Positions 31,311 through 39,509 of a stretch of DNA of 39,789 bases are shown piece by piece. The DNA comes from Thermoplasmatota archaeon (GTDB lineage Archaea; Thermoplasmatota; Penumbrarchaeia; Penumbrarchaeales; Penumbrarchaeaceae). Both the position numbers and the translations under genes were made by a program. The notes below the pieces were generated by a model that saw nothing but the letters and a program-made list of their open reading frames with translations, searched no databases and had not been told where the DNA came from. Position 1 is the stretch's first letter. Each line of letters opens with the position of its first letter. The stretch covers positions 82,314-122,102 of the forward strand of contig JARVGK010000004.1 in NCBI GenBank assembly GCA_029762535.1, written 5' to 3'.

Positions 31311-32702
31311 ATGGCCCCAAGGACCCGCGCGGCCTTGTTCGCCCTGCTGGCCGTCGCACTGCTATCTCTCTCTGCCGCAGCCGTGCTGAACAGGGACCGC
31401 CTCCTAAACTGGAGCGAACCATATCTGATCGGCTTCGACACCACAAGGGCAGAGACGCATGTCAGGGAGCTGATACAATGGGGGCCCAGGATGTCAGGGA
31501 CGGAGGCCGAGCTCGAGGGGGCCCTCTACATACAGAGGCAATTCGCGGAGGCGGGGTTGACTGATGTCCACATGGAGAATTACACTGTGCCCATGTTCGA
31601 GGTCATATCGGCCGATATGCAGATGGTCCAGTATATGCCCCTGGGGAACCTCCCGAGGCCCAACGGGGAGACAGTGTCCTACGAACATATGACCCAGTTC
31701 GTTGTCCAGGGATACTCGGGATCCAGGCGCTGGAGCGGCTTCCGGGACGATCTCGAGATCATAAACATCGGAGACGGCTCCGATCACGCCAGCTTTTCAA
31801 GGGCCAGGGGCAGGGCCTGCTTCATCGAGCAGACCGAGAGCACACCTTCGAACTGGGAGCTTTACGACATGGCCGCTGACGCCGGGGTGGAGGCCGTTGT
31901 GCTCCAGAACCTCTTCCAGGGGGAAAGCATCGGTTATCTGCCGTTCTTCAAGTCGGGTCCCGATATCGGCAGCTCCAGGAGGATCCCAGTACTGATGGTG
32001 GGCAAGGATGCCGGGGACGATATGCTCAGGAGGAGCGGATACAAGTTGAGGCTTGACCTTGATGTTTTGATAGAGGACAGGCCGATCAGGGTGGTCGTGG
32101 GAGATATAAAGGGGAGCGGGGACGATCTATACGTTTTCACCGCGCATCACGACACCTGCTACAACACGGTCGGGGCCATAGACAACACCGTTGGCCCGGC
32201 GACCCTGATAGAGATCGCGAGGGGGATGGCATCCTCCGGGAAGAGCTTCCGCTCCACGGTGCGCTTCGCGACGTTCGGCGGCGAGGAAGAGGGACTTTTC
32301 GGCTCGATAGCATATTACGATGCGCACAGGAGCGAACTGGGCAGGAACTGCAAGGCCGTCCTGAACTTCGATATGGCCCACGTCGATGCGAGGACCAGCT
32401 CCGCACCCATGACGTGTACCGATAACGGGACCATAAGCTCCGTGTTGAAGTACAGGGACCTGCTGATCAAGGCGGAGCCGAGCCTTTCCAGATACGAGAT
32501 CGACGGATATTACAGCGAGATGCAGACACCTTACTCGGATTTCTGGCCGTTCGTGATGGACGGGGCCACCGGGATCGCGGCCTGGGGATCGGGATGCTAC
32601 GAATACCACACGTACAAGGACGATATTACCCATCTCAATCCCGAATCGCTGCAGATATGGGGGCGCATTCTGGGATCGTACGCCCTTGAAGCGAGCACCT
32701 GA
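31311..32702 (+). CDS. Secreted or anchored M28 family zinc aminopeptidase
   Basis: A 463-residue exopeptidase. The N-terminus (MAPRTRAALFALLAVALLSL) is a signal peptide or anchor, so it acts outside the membrane. A region at about 140-260 is placed like a PA insert. The two-zinc site is complete: H279 and D281 (AHHDT), D291 (GAIDN), general base E325 with ligand E326 (GGEEEG), D354 (NFDMAH) and H433 (EYHTYKDD). The family removes N-terminal residues from peptides and would act after the S8 protease. The open frame extends upstream to 30882 without a stop, but that part is antisense to superoxide reductase; ATG 31311 with a signal peptide and a TATA box at the right distance is the clear start. 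It ends 7 nt from the convergent radical SAM gene. Confidence 0.94.
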   Translation: MAPRTRAALFALLAVALLSLSAAAVLNRDRLLNWSEPYLIGFDTTRAETHVRELIQWGPRMSGTEAELEGALYIQRQFAEAGLTDVHMENYTVPMFEVISADMQMVQYMPLGNLPRPNGETVSYEHMTQFVVQGYSGSRRWSGFRDDLEIINIGDGSDHASFSRARGRACFIEQTESTPSNWELYDMAADAGVEAVVLQNLFQGESIGYLPFFKSGPDIGSSRRIPVLMVGKDAGDDMLRRSGYKLRLDLDVLIEDRPIRVVVGDIKGSGDDLYVFTAHHDTCYNTVGAIDNTVGPATLIEIARGMASSGKSFRSTVRFATFGGEEEGLFGSIAYYDAHRSELGRNCKAVLNFDMAHVDARTSSAPMTCTDNGTISSVLKYRDLLIKAEPSLSRYEIDGYYSEMQTPYSDFWPFVMDGATGIAAWGSGCYEYHTYKDDITHLNPESLQIWGRILGSYALEAST

Positions 32703-32709
32703 TGCGGCA

Positions 32710-33624
32710 TCAAACATCGAAACGGTGCAGCCCCGCCTCCTTCGCCCATCGGAGCGCTCTCTCATATTCATCGTTCGTTATTCTCCTGTCCATACCCTCG
32801 ATAAATGAGGCCATGAACGAGGGACGATACTGGTCCATTATGTTGACGTAGGTATCGATCGATATACTGTCCGCCAAAAAACGCATGGTGTCCTGCGTCC
32901 CGGATGCGTCCTCAGGAAGGATAAGGTGCCTTACGAGCAGCCCTCTTGTCGCGAGGCCCATCCCGTCGATCATCATATCCCCTACCTGCCTGTGCATCTC
33001 CAGCATGGCCCTCCTGTTCACATCGGGATAGTCCGAAGCGTCAGAGAGCCTCGATGCCTGCTCGGCCGAGGAGTATTTCATGTCAGGCATGTAGATATCC
33101 ACGATCCCTTCGAGAAGCCTCAGGGCCTCGATCGGATCGTAACCTCCAGAGTTATACACGATCGGTACCCTCAGCCCGTTCCGGGCCGCGTGGTAAATGG
33201 CCTCCAGGACCTGCGGCATCACATGAGTAGGGGATACCAGATTGATGTTGTGGCAGCCCATATCCTGAAGGGAGATCATGATGCGCGAGTGGTCCTGTGG
33301 TCCAAAGGGGGTCCCAGAGATATCCTGGCTTATGTTGTAGTTCTGGCAGAAAGCGCATTTCAGGTTGCACCCTGAATAGAATATCGTCCCGGACCCCTTC
33401 CATCCGCTTATTGGCGCCTCCTCTCCATAATGGGGGCCGTAGCTTGCTATGACGGGATCCCTCCCTATCCGGCAGTATCCGGTCATGCCGTCGATCCGGT
33501 CAACACCGCAACGTCTGGGACATGCTTTGCATGCACGAAGAATGTCAATGGACGCGCCGATCCTGTCCTCGAACTCATCGTTCGTCATCGAGAGATAATC
33601 AGGAGATGGAGGTTTCGATCCCAT
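32710..33624 (-). CDS. Radical SAM enzyme, PflA/PflX-like
   Basis: A 304-residue protein with the radical SAM motif CxxxCxxC at C86, C90, C93 (SGCNLKCAFC) that binds the 4Fe-4S cluster cleaving S-adenosylmethionine. An N-terminal Cys group (C32, C35, C39, C51 in CKACPRRCG and GYCRIG) is typical of the PflA-like/AmmeMemoRadiSam-associated group and may bind a further metal centre. The middle has INLVSPTHVMPQ and a conserved YNSGGYD. The substrate is unknown; no glycyl-radical enzyme is adjacent, so it need not be a pyruvate formate-lyase activase. The open frame continues far upstream, but that part is antisense to psuG. ATG 33624 is placed 27-28 nt after a TATA-like box and is probably leaderless. 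It is divergent from psuG. Confidence 0.9.
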   Translation of the reverse strand: MGSKPPSPDYLSMTNDEFEDRIGASIDILRACKACPRRCGVDRIDGMTGYCRIGRDPVIASYGPHYGEEAPISGWKGSGTIFYSGCNLKCAFCQNYNISQDISGTPFGPQDHSRIMISLQDMGCHNINLVSPTHVMPQVLEAIYHAARNGLRVPIVYNSGGYDPIEALRLLEGIVDIYMPDMKYSSAEQASRLSDASDYPDVNRRAMLEMHRQVGDMMIDGMGLATRGLLVRHLILPEDASGTQDTMRFLADSISIDTYVNIMDQYRPSFMASFIEGMDRRITNDEYERALRWAKEAGLHRFDV

Positions 33625-33647
33625 CAGCGAAGGGATCGTGTTGCTCT

Positions 33648-33657
33648 TATTAAATAT
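33648..33657. promoter_or_regulatory. Shared bidirectional TATA-like element
   Basis: TATTAAATAT lies 28 nt from ATG 33624 (minus) and about 31 nt from ATG 33683 (plus). It is the only AT-rich element in the 58-nt gap, so it may serve both genes as a two-way promoter; a second box, CATATA, at about 33664-33669 is close to the plus-strand start. Confidence 0.4.
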
Positions 33658-33682
33658 CATTCGGGCATATACCGCATATGAT

Positions 33683-34609
33683 ATGCAAAAAGATAGAAGC
33701 TCGGCCCCGTTCCTTTTCGGAGACGAGGTGAAAGAGGCGTTCGACATCCCAACTCCCATAGTGGCGTTCGAGACCGCGTTCATGACCCATGGTCTCCCGG
33801 AAGGTGTCGGCATCGAGGTAATGAACGAAATGATGGAGGCCTGCAGGTCGAGATGTGCCGTTCCGTCCCCGATCGGGGTTGTGGATGGTGACATACTGGT
33901 CGGAATGGACGAAGACCAGCTATTATCCCTATCCCTTGATCCGGATAGGGAGAAGATCAGCTCCAGGGACCTGGGCTTTGCCGCAACGCGCAAGCTCAGT
34001 GGTGGTACCACCGTCTCATCCACGCTGAGGATATCCCATATTTCCGGGATCGACGTCATGGCGACCGGGGGAATAGGGGGAGTACATCCGGTCGCCAACG
34101 GGAAGATCGACATATCGCAGGACCTGTTGGAGCTCTCCAGATGTCCGTTGATGATCGTATGCTCGGGTCCCAAATCCATCCTCGATGTGGAGGCGACCTA
34201 CGAGATATTGGAGGCATTATGCGTCCCTGTGGCCGCTTACGGAACGGGAACCCTTCCAGGTTTTCTCTTCGAGACGGGGATCCCCGCTGAGCGAGTTCTC
34301 GATTCGCCGGAGAGGGCCTGCCGATCGTTCAATGAACATATGAGGTTCGGATCGGGTTCCGCTTTCCTCGTTGCGAACCCTCTATCCAAGGAACTTAGTC
34401 TGGAACGAGAATATGTATCGGACCTCCTAAACAGGTCCGATCCCCTCATCCCGGGGCGCTCTCGCACGCCGGAGGCCCTGTCCGGTCTCTCGAGGCTGTC
34501 GGGAGGAAGAACGCTCGAGGCCAACCGATCCCTCCTTGTGGGCAATGCGCGTCTCGCTGCGGAGATGGCCTCGGAGCTCCATGCTCTGATAAGGACCAAA
34601 TCTAAATAA
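33683..34609 (+). CDS. psuG: Pseudouridine-5'-phosphate glycosidase
   Basis: Splits pseudouridine 5'-phosphate into uracil and ribose 5-phosphate, breaking the C-C glycosidic bond. The 308-residue length is normal. Family motifs are clear: E30 (VAFETAFMTHGLP), AVPSPIGVVDG, K91 with SSRDL, GGTTVSST, ATGGIGGVHP, D143 (DISQDL) and K164 (SGPKSILD), matching E. coli Glu31, Lys93, Asp149 and Lys166. The start ATG 33683 is in line with the family N-terminus. The kinase PsuK that supplies its substrate is not fused or adjacent, unlike many bacterial operons. The product ribose 5-phosphate could feed the same pentose pool as form III RuBisCO; this link is inference. Confidence 0.95.
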   Translation: MQKDRSSAPFLFGDEVKEAFDIPTPIVAFETAFMTHGLPEGVGIEVMNEMMEACRSRCAVPSPIGVVDGDILVGMDEDQLLSLSLDPDREKISSRDLGFAATRKLSGGTTVSSTLRISHISGIDVMATGGIGGVHPVANGKIDISQDLLELSRCPLMIVCSGPKSILDVEATYEILEALCVPVAAYGTGTLPGFLFETGIPAERVLDSPERACRSFNEHMRFGSGSAFLVANPLSKELSLEREYVSDLLNRSDPLIPGRSRTPEALSGLSRLSGGRTLEANRSLLVGNARLAAEMASELHALIRTKSK

Positions 34610-34613
34610 TATG
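34602..34613 (+). promoter_or_regulatory. TATA box for the SDR gene, overlapping the psuG stop
   Basis: CTAAATAATATG is centred 27 nt before ATG 34634, with no SD between. It includes the psuG stop codon (34607-34609), so the SDR gene may have its own leaderless transcript as well as read-through. Confidence 0.4.
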
Positions 34614-34633
34614 CATGGCCCATCCCCTTTTAC

Positions 34634-35407
34634 ATGAAAAGGATACGGAGCTTCAAGGGAACGAGATCCCTGGTGACAGGAGGCTCCTCGGGCATAGGGT
34701 TGGAGATCTCCAGACTCCTCGCGAACGAGGGCTCCGAGGTCATTATGGTGGCAAGGGACCCAAATAGGCTAAGAACAGCCTCAAGGTCCGTCAAGGGTTG
34801 CAAAACGTTCTCATCCGACGTCTCCGAGAAGGAAAGCCTCGATGAGGTCGCTTCAAAGGTCTTCGAAGAGGGGGCCTTGGACCTGTTGGTCAACTGCGCT
34901 GGCATATCGATCCCCGGAGAGATAACGGACCTCGAACAGAGGGCGATCGAGGACACGCTCGACATCAATCTCCTTGGGACGATCAACTCATGCCGTTCCT
35001 TCCTTTCAGGCATGGGAGAAGGATCGCATGTGATCAATTTCTCCTCCGTTGCCGGGATCGTGGGCATTTACGGCTACACCGCTTACAGCGCATCGAAGTT
35101 CGGGGTTATCGGATTCTCCCAGGCGCTGAGGATGGAGTTGAAGGAAAAAGGGATCGGGGTGTCCGTCGTTCTCCCTCCGGACACCGATACCCCGCAGCTC
35201 CATGGTGAGGACCAAATGAAGCCAAAAAGGACCAGGAGGATCTCCGGATCCATACCCGTCGCCCGACCTGAATGGGTGGCGAAGAGGACCCTGGACTCGG
35301 CAAGGTCCCGGCGCTTCATGGTCGTTCTTACGATCAGAGGAAAGTTGCTCTACCGGGCGAGCTGTTGTTTCCCGGAAGCTACAAGGTGGTATATTGACCG
35401 TCTCTGA
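34634..35407 (+). CDS. Short-chain dehydrogenase/reductase, 3-ketodihydrosphingosine-reductase-like
   Basis: A 257-residue NAD(P)-dependent oxidoreductase of the classical SDR type. It has cofactor motif TGGSSGIG (15-22), NCAG (87-90), N112, and catalytic S138, Y151 and K155 (YSASK). R41 in VARDPNRL suggests NADP. After the active site it reads PPDTDTPQ (181-188), then a basic stretch (KPKRTRR) and the helical C-terminus; PPDTDTP is a mark of 3-ketodihydrosphingosine reductases. The family call rests mainly on that motif, and the true substrate may be another 3-keto lipid or polyol. No sphingolipid synthesis gene is near. It lies 24 nt after psuG on the same strand, but has its own TATA-like box. 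Confidence 0.88.
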   Translation: MKRIRSFKGTRSLVTGGSSGIGLEISRLLANEGSEVIMVARDPNRLRTASRSVKGCKTFSSDVSEKESLDEVASKVFEEGALDLLVNCAGISIPGEITDLEQRAIEDTLDINLLGTINSCRSFLSGMGEGSHVINFSSVAGIVGIYGYTAYSASKFGVIGFSQALRMELKEKGIGVSVVLPPDTDTPQLHGEDQMKPKRTRRISGSIPVARPEWVAKRTLDSARSRRFMVVLTIRGKLLYRASCCFPEATRWYIDRL

Positions 35408-35459
35408 CCGATCTTCTGTTGATGGGATGCCGCTTTCAGGTGTAGGTGCGGATCGAAAG

Positions 35460-36194
35460 ATGAAAGGTAGGTTGCTCGTAATCGCATCGATGATCCTGGC
35501 AGCTCTACTGGTCCTTGCATCGGTCGTCGGGATCTCGGCGTTCTTCGTGATAAGGTATATGGGATCAGGGGTGGTAGTAGAAGATCCTGGTATAGAGATA
35601 CATGGAAGCACTGTTATCCTCAAGGCTGATCTGAACGTTCCGATGGGTAGGAGAATAGGCTCACACGATCTCCATCTCGTCAGCGGGAGCGGCAGGTTCC
35701 CTGTCGAGATAATCAACAACAGCAAGGCATCCGTCGAGATGTCGGGACCCGATCTCACGTCTATGATCGAGGATGGATCGGTGGATATCGAGGGTAAAGT
35801 GGAGCTGGAGGGTGGATTGCCCATACCCAAGGTCGGAGCGAACGTCAAAAGGTCGATAGATCTGTCCTTCATCGATGATCTCAACAAGACCCTCAAGGTG
35901 GAGAACATAACTCTCGGTTTCTCGGGTATTGGCCAGATCCGTATAGGAATGGAGATCCAAATGGACAGGGAGCCGGGGATCTGGGTAAAGGCCAGGAACA
36001 CTAGCGCGGACATAGGGACAGCTTTCGCCTCCTTCAAAGGCTTCATAGAGCAGCTCGACCTTCATTTGAACGGTACGGGGAGAGCAACAGTGCTGATCCC
36101 TACCCTGGCGATCCTACCGTTGACCTTCGGCCGGAACCAGGTCACCGTTGGTTTCCACGGCATCGAGTTCGTCTTCTCATTTCCCATCGACTGA
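35460..36194 (+). CDS. Membrane-anchored extracellular protein of unknown function
   Basis: Not recognised. From ATG 35460 it has 244 residues: a short basic N-terminus, one hydrophobic segment (about 6-32), and a beta-rich external domain with Asn-x-Ser/Thr sites. Paired segments (STVILKADLNVPMGRR, VDIEGKVELEGGLPIP) and the alternating pattern resemble LEA14/WHy-like or lipid-binding beta domains, but I cannot name it. The start is uncertain: the open frame reaches TTG 35394 and ATG 35427, and no start has a good SD; 35460 puts the anchor at the N-terminus. It follows the SDR gene on the same strand and may share its transcript. It ends 21 nt from a convergent surface-protein gene. Confidence 0.7.
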   Translation: MKGRLLVIASMILAALLVLASVVGISAFFVIRYMGSGVVVEDPGIEIHGSTVILKADLNVPMGRRIGSHDLHLVSGSGRFPVEIINNSKASVEMSGPDLTSMIEDGSVDIEGKVELEGGLPIPKVGANVKRSIDLSFIDDLNKTLKVENITLGFSGIGQIRIGMEIQMDREPGIWVKARNTSADIGTAFASFKGFIEQLDLHLNGTGRATVLIPTLAILPLTFGRNQVTVGFHGIEFVFSFPID

Positions 36195-36215
36195 GAACCG
36201 ATACCCCAGACCCAT

Positions 36216-39200
36216 CTATTCCTCTGAGTAAGGCCTGGATCCCTCGCTTCCGCAGAAAGGGCATGTCCTGTGATCGCTGGGATATACCTCATTGCACTCC
36301 TGACATATGACCGCGTCTTTCGGGTCAAGCTCCCCCTTCACCTCCCATTCGCCCTCGAACTCCTCTTCATCGCCCTCGAACTCCTCCTTGTCCCTTCTCA
36401 TAGAGGCCACTATGAACGCCGCTGCGGTGATTATCAGTGCTATGAGCAGGATCAAGGCCAGGATCCACAGGATGGTCCCCAGGGGGTTCTTACTATTCTT
36501 TTCGTCCGGTATCAAGGGGTTGGTCCCCCGAAGGTATTCTTGCAGGTTCGTGTAACCGTCGCCGTCCCAATCCTCAAGGGCATCGGCCGGGTCATAAGGA
36601 TCCAAGCCGTACATGATCTCCCACTCGTTTGGTATTCCATCTCCGTCAATGTCGTCATCCAGGTGATCCAGGGTCCCGTCCCCATCAGTATCCAAAGGAT
36701 AAGAGAGGGGGTTCTTCGGGTCCGTCCCTGCCGCGATCTCGACATCGTCGGGAAAGCCGTCCCCGTCATCATCGTCATCCTCGTTGTCGCCTATCCCGTC
36801 CCCATCCGTGTCATCCCATTCATTGGGGTCCAGCGGGAAAGCGTCTAAAAGGTTTATGACCCCGTCCCCGTCGGAATCGAACTCCGGGTCAAGCACTCCG
36901 AAAAGGGATAGGGATGAGTTCAGTGCGATGCCTTCAAGCTCCGCGGTATAGGTGTTCCTGACCCGATCATAGGAACCTTTCGGAACCTGGCTCCAGTTCC
37001 CTTCGTCCAAATACCAAAGACCGGTCAACGAACCTATGACATCGCCCCTGAAGGTCCCAATGGCGATCCTGACGGTCGCTCGATGGAGTGTCCTATCGAG
37101 AGGGTTAATAACGAAATTACATCCGAGGGGGATATTGTCGATCGGGGTCAGGATCGGATCGACCTCTATCTCCAATTCCGGTGGATCCCCCTTACCCGTC
37201 GATTCGATCATCACTACCAGACCACCTTCGTATTCGTCGAGGTAGTCGGTGCGGAACACTATGGGGAAAGATATGGTCCCAAGGTCAAGGGCATGCTGTT
37301 CCTCGCCGTCGCTCCCCCTGAAGACGATATTGCGATCTCCGGGCTCAGGTTCGAGGTCCAGGTAATATTCCATTCCGGTGAGCGGGGTCGAACCCAAACC
37401 CTGACGAAGGGCCATTGTGTGTTCCTCACCGTCTATCAGGAGCAGGACCGATACTGGCACGTCCCCGTCAACATCGAAGAAGGTCACATTGAACCTGTAT
37501 CTGCCACCGCCAAGTTCGGAGACCCCCCCATTCGATAGATATGGAGGATCATTGACCGGGAACACGGTAACGTCCATATAACCGGTCGTGCTGAGCGATG
37601 AGGAATCGACGAGCGTAATCTGAATACGTCCCTCACCGTTCATATCCCTGAAAGGGGAGACGGTCAACAGGGTCGAGTTCATGTATGCGGAGAAAATGCT
37701 TGAACCCAATGTGTCTATGTAAATATACACCTCATCTTTGATATCAGGGTCGTATATGTAAGGGCCCAAGTCGATCGTTCCAATGGTATCCTCATCGATC
37801 TTCAGATGCGGCGGGTCCGTGATGAAAATGGGCGGGTTCTTGATATCTATGAACCTTACCTGCAGCGACTTGGTGTCGTTGGACGTTTGGTCCGAGGCGG
37901 TCACGCTGATGTTGAAATACTCATCCGTTCCATCAGGGTATAGGAGGACCAGGGTCGAGTTTATCGGATCGTAACGGGCGTTCTCGGGATCGCTGGTGAT
38001 CACGGTCACATTCTCAAGGGGTGTGTCCTCGTCCTCTATGGTCAGGTCAACGGTGTATTCGACGCCTTCAACAATGGTTACAAAGAAAGAGCCGAGCCTC
38101 AGGATCGGAGGATCGTCCCGGGGTATCACTATCACTCTGAGCACGTATGTCCTCACGTCGTACGTGTCATCGATGGTTATATTGATGAACTCTTCCAGAA
38201 TTGACTCGTCTGTATAAAAGAACTCTATCCTGTACTCATCCGAATGGAATCTACTGTTGGGACTATCGGTGATTATGCTAATATTCCCCGCCCCGTTACG
38301 ATCGATCGGTGTTATGAACAGATTGAATATCTTGTCCTCGTTGACCTTGATGGATCCCGGCAATCCGAGGATCTCCGGGGCCCAGAAGAACCTAACAACG
38401 CGATATTCCGGACCGGAACCGTTGATGATCATGCTTATGTTCACGAAATGGGTCAAAGGATCATCGGATAAGGAGATCGTATGGCTGCCATCGCTCTCGT
38501 TCCAACCGGAGGAAGTAAGGCTTCTCCCCGGGAGCAGGAACGGAGGGATCGTTCCGGTCTCGTTCGTGATATAGCTGAGCTTGAGCGTACCGGAACGATC
38601 GTAGATGTCGACCCTGATGTTAGAGGCGTTGTCCTCTTTGAAATCGACGACCGAGCCGGAAAAGAACACGGATGTCTCGAGCAGTGAAGCGGCATCGGAG
38701 ACGATCGCCCTTGTGAAGTTCAGGGTGCAGTTCTCCACCAGCAATCTGGATGAGTTATCGAGCCTGAGATCGACCGTGTTGGATGAGAATGTGGAATTTC
38801 TTATGACGGCATATGAGGTGTTGTTGATGTACAGTCCCATCTTCGATCCATTCATGATCAACCCTTCGAGACTGATGATATCAGGAGAGTTCAAGCGGAT
38901 ACCTCCGTAATTTCCAGAGGAATGGCCGCTCATCGAGGATACAGTGACGTAGGCGCCCTCCTCTCCGAGGACCAATCCACCGTTCACGGTCAGTGACGAA
39001 TTGTCCTGGAACATTATCGAAGCTCCCCCGTTCACGGTCAGGGTAACACCATCAACGACCGTGATATTGCCAGATATGATATAAGGGGATGAGACCGCGT
39101 CCCACGTCTGATCGGAAGTTATGTCAGAGCCAATGTGGGTATCGCCAGGCTCCGGGTTGGGCAATGCGGTTGAGAGGCCGCCTTTCATCATCGCGAACAA

Positions 39201-39239
39201 CAGAAGGATCATTGCAGCGATGCATGTCTTGGATCTCAT
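36216..39239 (-). CDS. Large surface protein: beta-helix, Ig/cadherin-like domains, Ca-binding repeats, TM and cytoplasmic zinc ribbon
   Basis: A 1007-residue protein from ATG 39239 (GGAG about 10 nt upstream); ATG 39266 is upstream of the predicted transcript start. After a signal peptide (about 5-26) comes a parallel beta-helix region (about 50-190) with repeated short hydrophobic turns. Several Ig/cadherin-like units follow (about 290-600), marked by NDPPYL, DDPPIL and NPPIF linkers. A further beta domain lies at about 600-790. Thrombospondin-type-3-like Ca-binding repeats (DSDGDGV, DTDGDGIGD, DDDGDGFPD, DTDGDGTLD, DIDGDGIPN, DWDGDGY) occupy about 795-905. One TM helix (about 920-947) leads to a 60-residue tail with an acidic stretch and a zinc ribbon: C979/C982 (CQEC) and C993/C996 (CPFC). 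The body is rich in glycosylation sequons. A stiff, Ca-stabilised surface stalk with an inside contact is the likely role. Confidence 0.92.
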   Translation of the reverse strand: MRSKTCIAAMILLLFAMMKGGLSTALPNPEPGDTHIGSDITSDQTWDAVSSPYIISGNITVVDGVTLTVNGGASIMFQDNSSLTVNGGLVLGEEGAYVTVSSMSGHSSGNYGGIRLNSPDIISLEGLIMNGSKMGLYINNTSYAVIRNSTFSSNTVDLRLDNSSRLLVENCTLNFTRAIVSDAASLLETSVFFSGSVVDFKEDNASNIRVDIYDRSGTLKLSYITNETGTIPPFLLPGRSLTSSGWNESDGSHTISLSDDPLTHFVNISMIINGSGPEYRVVRFFWAPEILGLPGSIKVNEDKIFNLFITPIDRNGAGNISIITDSPNSRFHSDEYRIEFFYTDESILEEFINITIDDTYDVRTYVLRVIVIPRDDPPILRLGSFFVTIVEGVEYTVDLTIEDEDTPLENVTVITSDPENARYDPINSTLVLLYPDGTDEYFNISVTASDQTSNDTKSLQVRFIDIKNPPIFITDPPHLKIDEDTIGTIDLGPYIYDPDIKDEVYIYIDTLGSSIFSAYMNSTLLTVSPFRDMNGEGRIQITLVDSSSLSTTGYMDVTVFPVNDPPYLSNGGVSELGGGRYRFNVTFFDVDGDVPVSVLLLIDGEEHTMALRQGLGSTPLTGMEYYLDLEPEPGDRNIVFRGSDGEEQHALDLGTISFPIVFRTDYLDEYEGGLVVMIESTGKGDPPELEIEVDPILTPIDNIPLGCNFVINPLDRTLHRATVRIAIGTFRGDVIGSLTGLWYLDEGNWSQVPKGSYDRVRNTYTAELEGIALNSSLSLFGVLDPEFDSDGDGVINLLDAFPLDPNEWDDTDGDGIGDNEDDDDDGDGFPDDVEIAAGTDPKNPLSYPLDTDGDGTLDHLDDDIDGDGIPNEWEIMYGLDPYDPADALEDWDGDGYTNLQEYLRGTNPLIPDEKNSKNPLGTILWILALILLIALIITAAAFIVASMRRDKEEFEGDEEEFEGEWEVKGELDPKDAVICQECNEVYPSDHRTCPFCGSEGSRPYSEE

Positions 39240-39280
39240 GGTGTCTTCACTCCATTTTCTGGACATGTAGATTTTACCGA

Positions 39281-39290
39281 GGATATATTC
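39281..39290 (-). promoter_or_regulatory. TATA box for the surface protein
   Basis: GAATATATCC on the minus strand predicts transcription near 39260, leaving about 21 nt with a GGAG SD before ATG 39239. Confidence 0.5.
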
Positions 39291-39396
39291 TTTTTGAATG
39301 TTTTAAACCCCACACTTTATCGAACTTAAAATGGCTCCGTATGAGAACAGGTAGGGCTACACCAAAACCATTATAAGCTCCGAAAACGTGGCTACA

Positions 39397-39408
39397 GATA
39401 ATATATTA
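39397..39408. repeat. GATAATATATTA, second copy of a promoter motif
   Basis: This 12-mer also occurs at 19455-19466, within the inverted repeats before the MEMO-like gene. It contains the 10-bp palindrome TAATATATTA. Here it lies about 100 nt upstream of the partial secreted-protein gene. Confidence 0.4.
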
Positions 39409-39453
39409 ATATCATGATCCAATGATACGCTTACGGAATCGAGCTGGAAGCAG

Positions 39454-39462
39454 AGGTTATAA
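39454..39462 (+). promoter_or_regulatory. TATA box for the partial secreted-protein gene
   Basis: GTTATAATG predicts transcription near 39484, a leader of about 26 nt that includes the strong SD AAGGAGG before ATG 39510. Confidence 0.45.
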
Positions 39463-39509
39463 TGCCCTTTCCAGCGGAAACGTATCTCGGAAACAAGGAG
39501 GAAAATAAA

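Noticed and set aside
33625..34179. Long N-terminal extension of the radical SAM frame
   Set aside because: It is antisense to psuG and has no homology-like features; a TATA-like box supports the start at 33624.
35006..36046. 346-codon minus-strand frame opposite the SDR and anchored-protein genes
   Set aside because: It overlaps two better genes, lacks an SD, and its Ser/Pro/Arg-rich product looks like a shadow of plus-strand coding.
36500..36900. DNA tandem repeat at the Ca-binding segment
   Set aside because: The similarity is explained by the DxDGDG protein repeats; spacing and bases vary, so it is not a CRISPR or satellite array.
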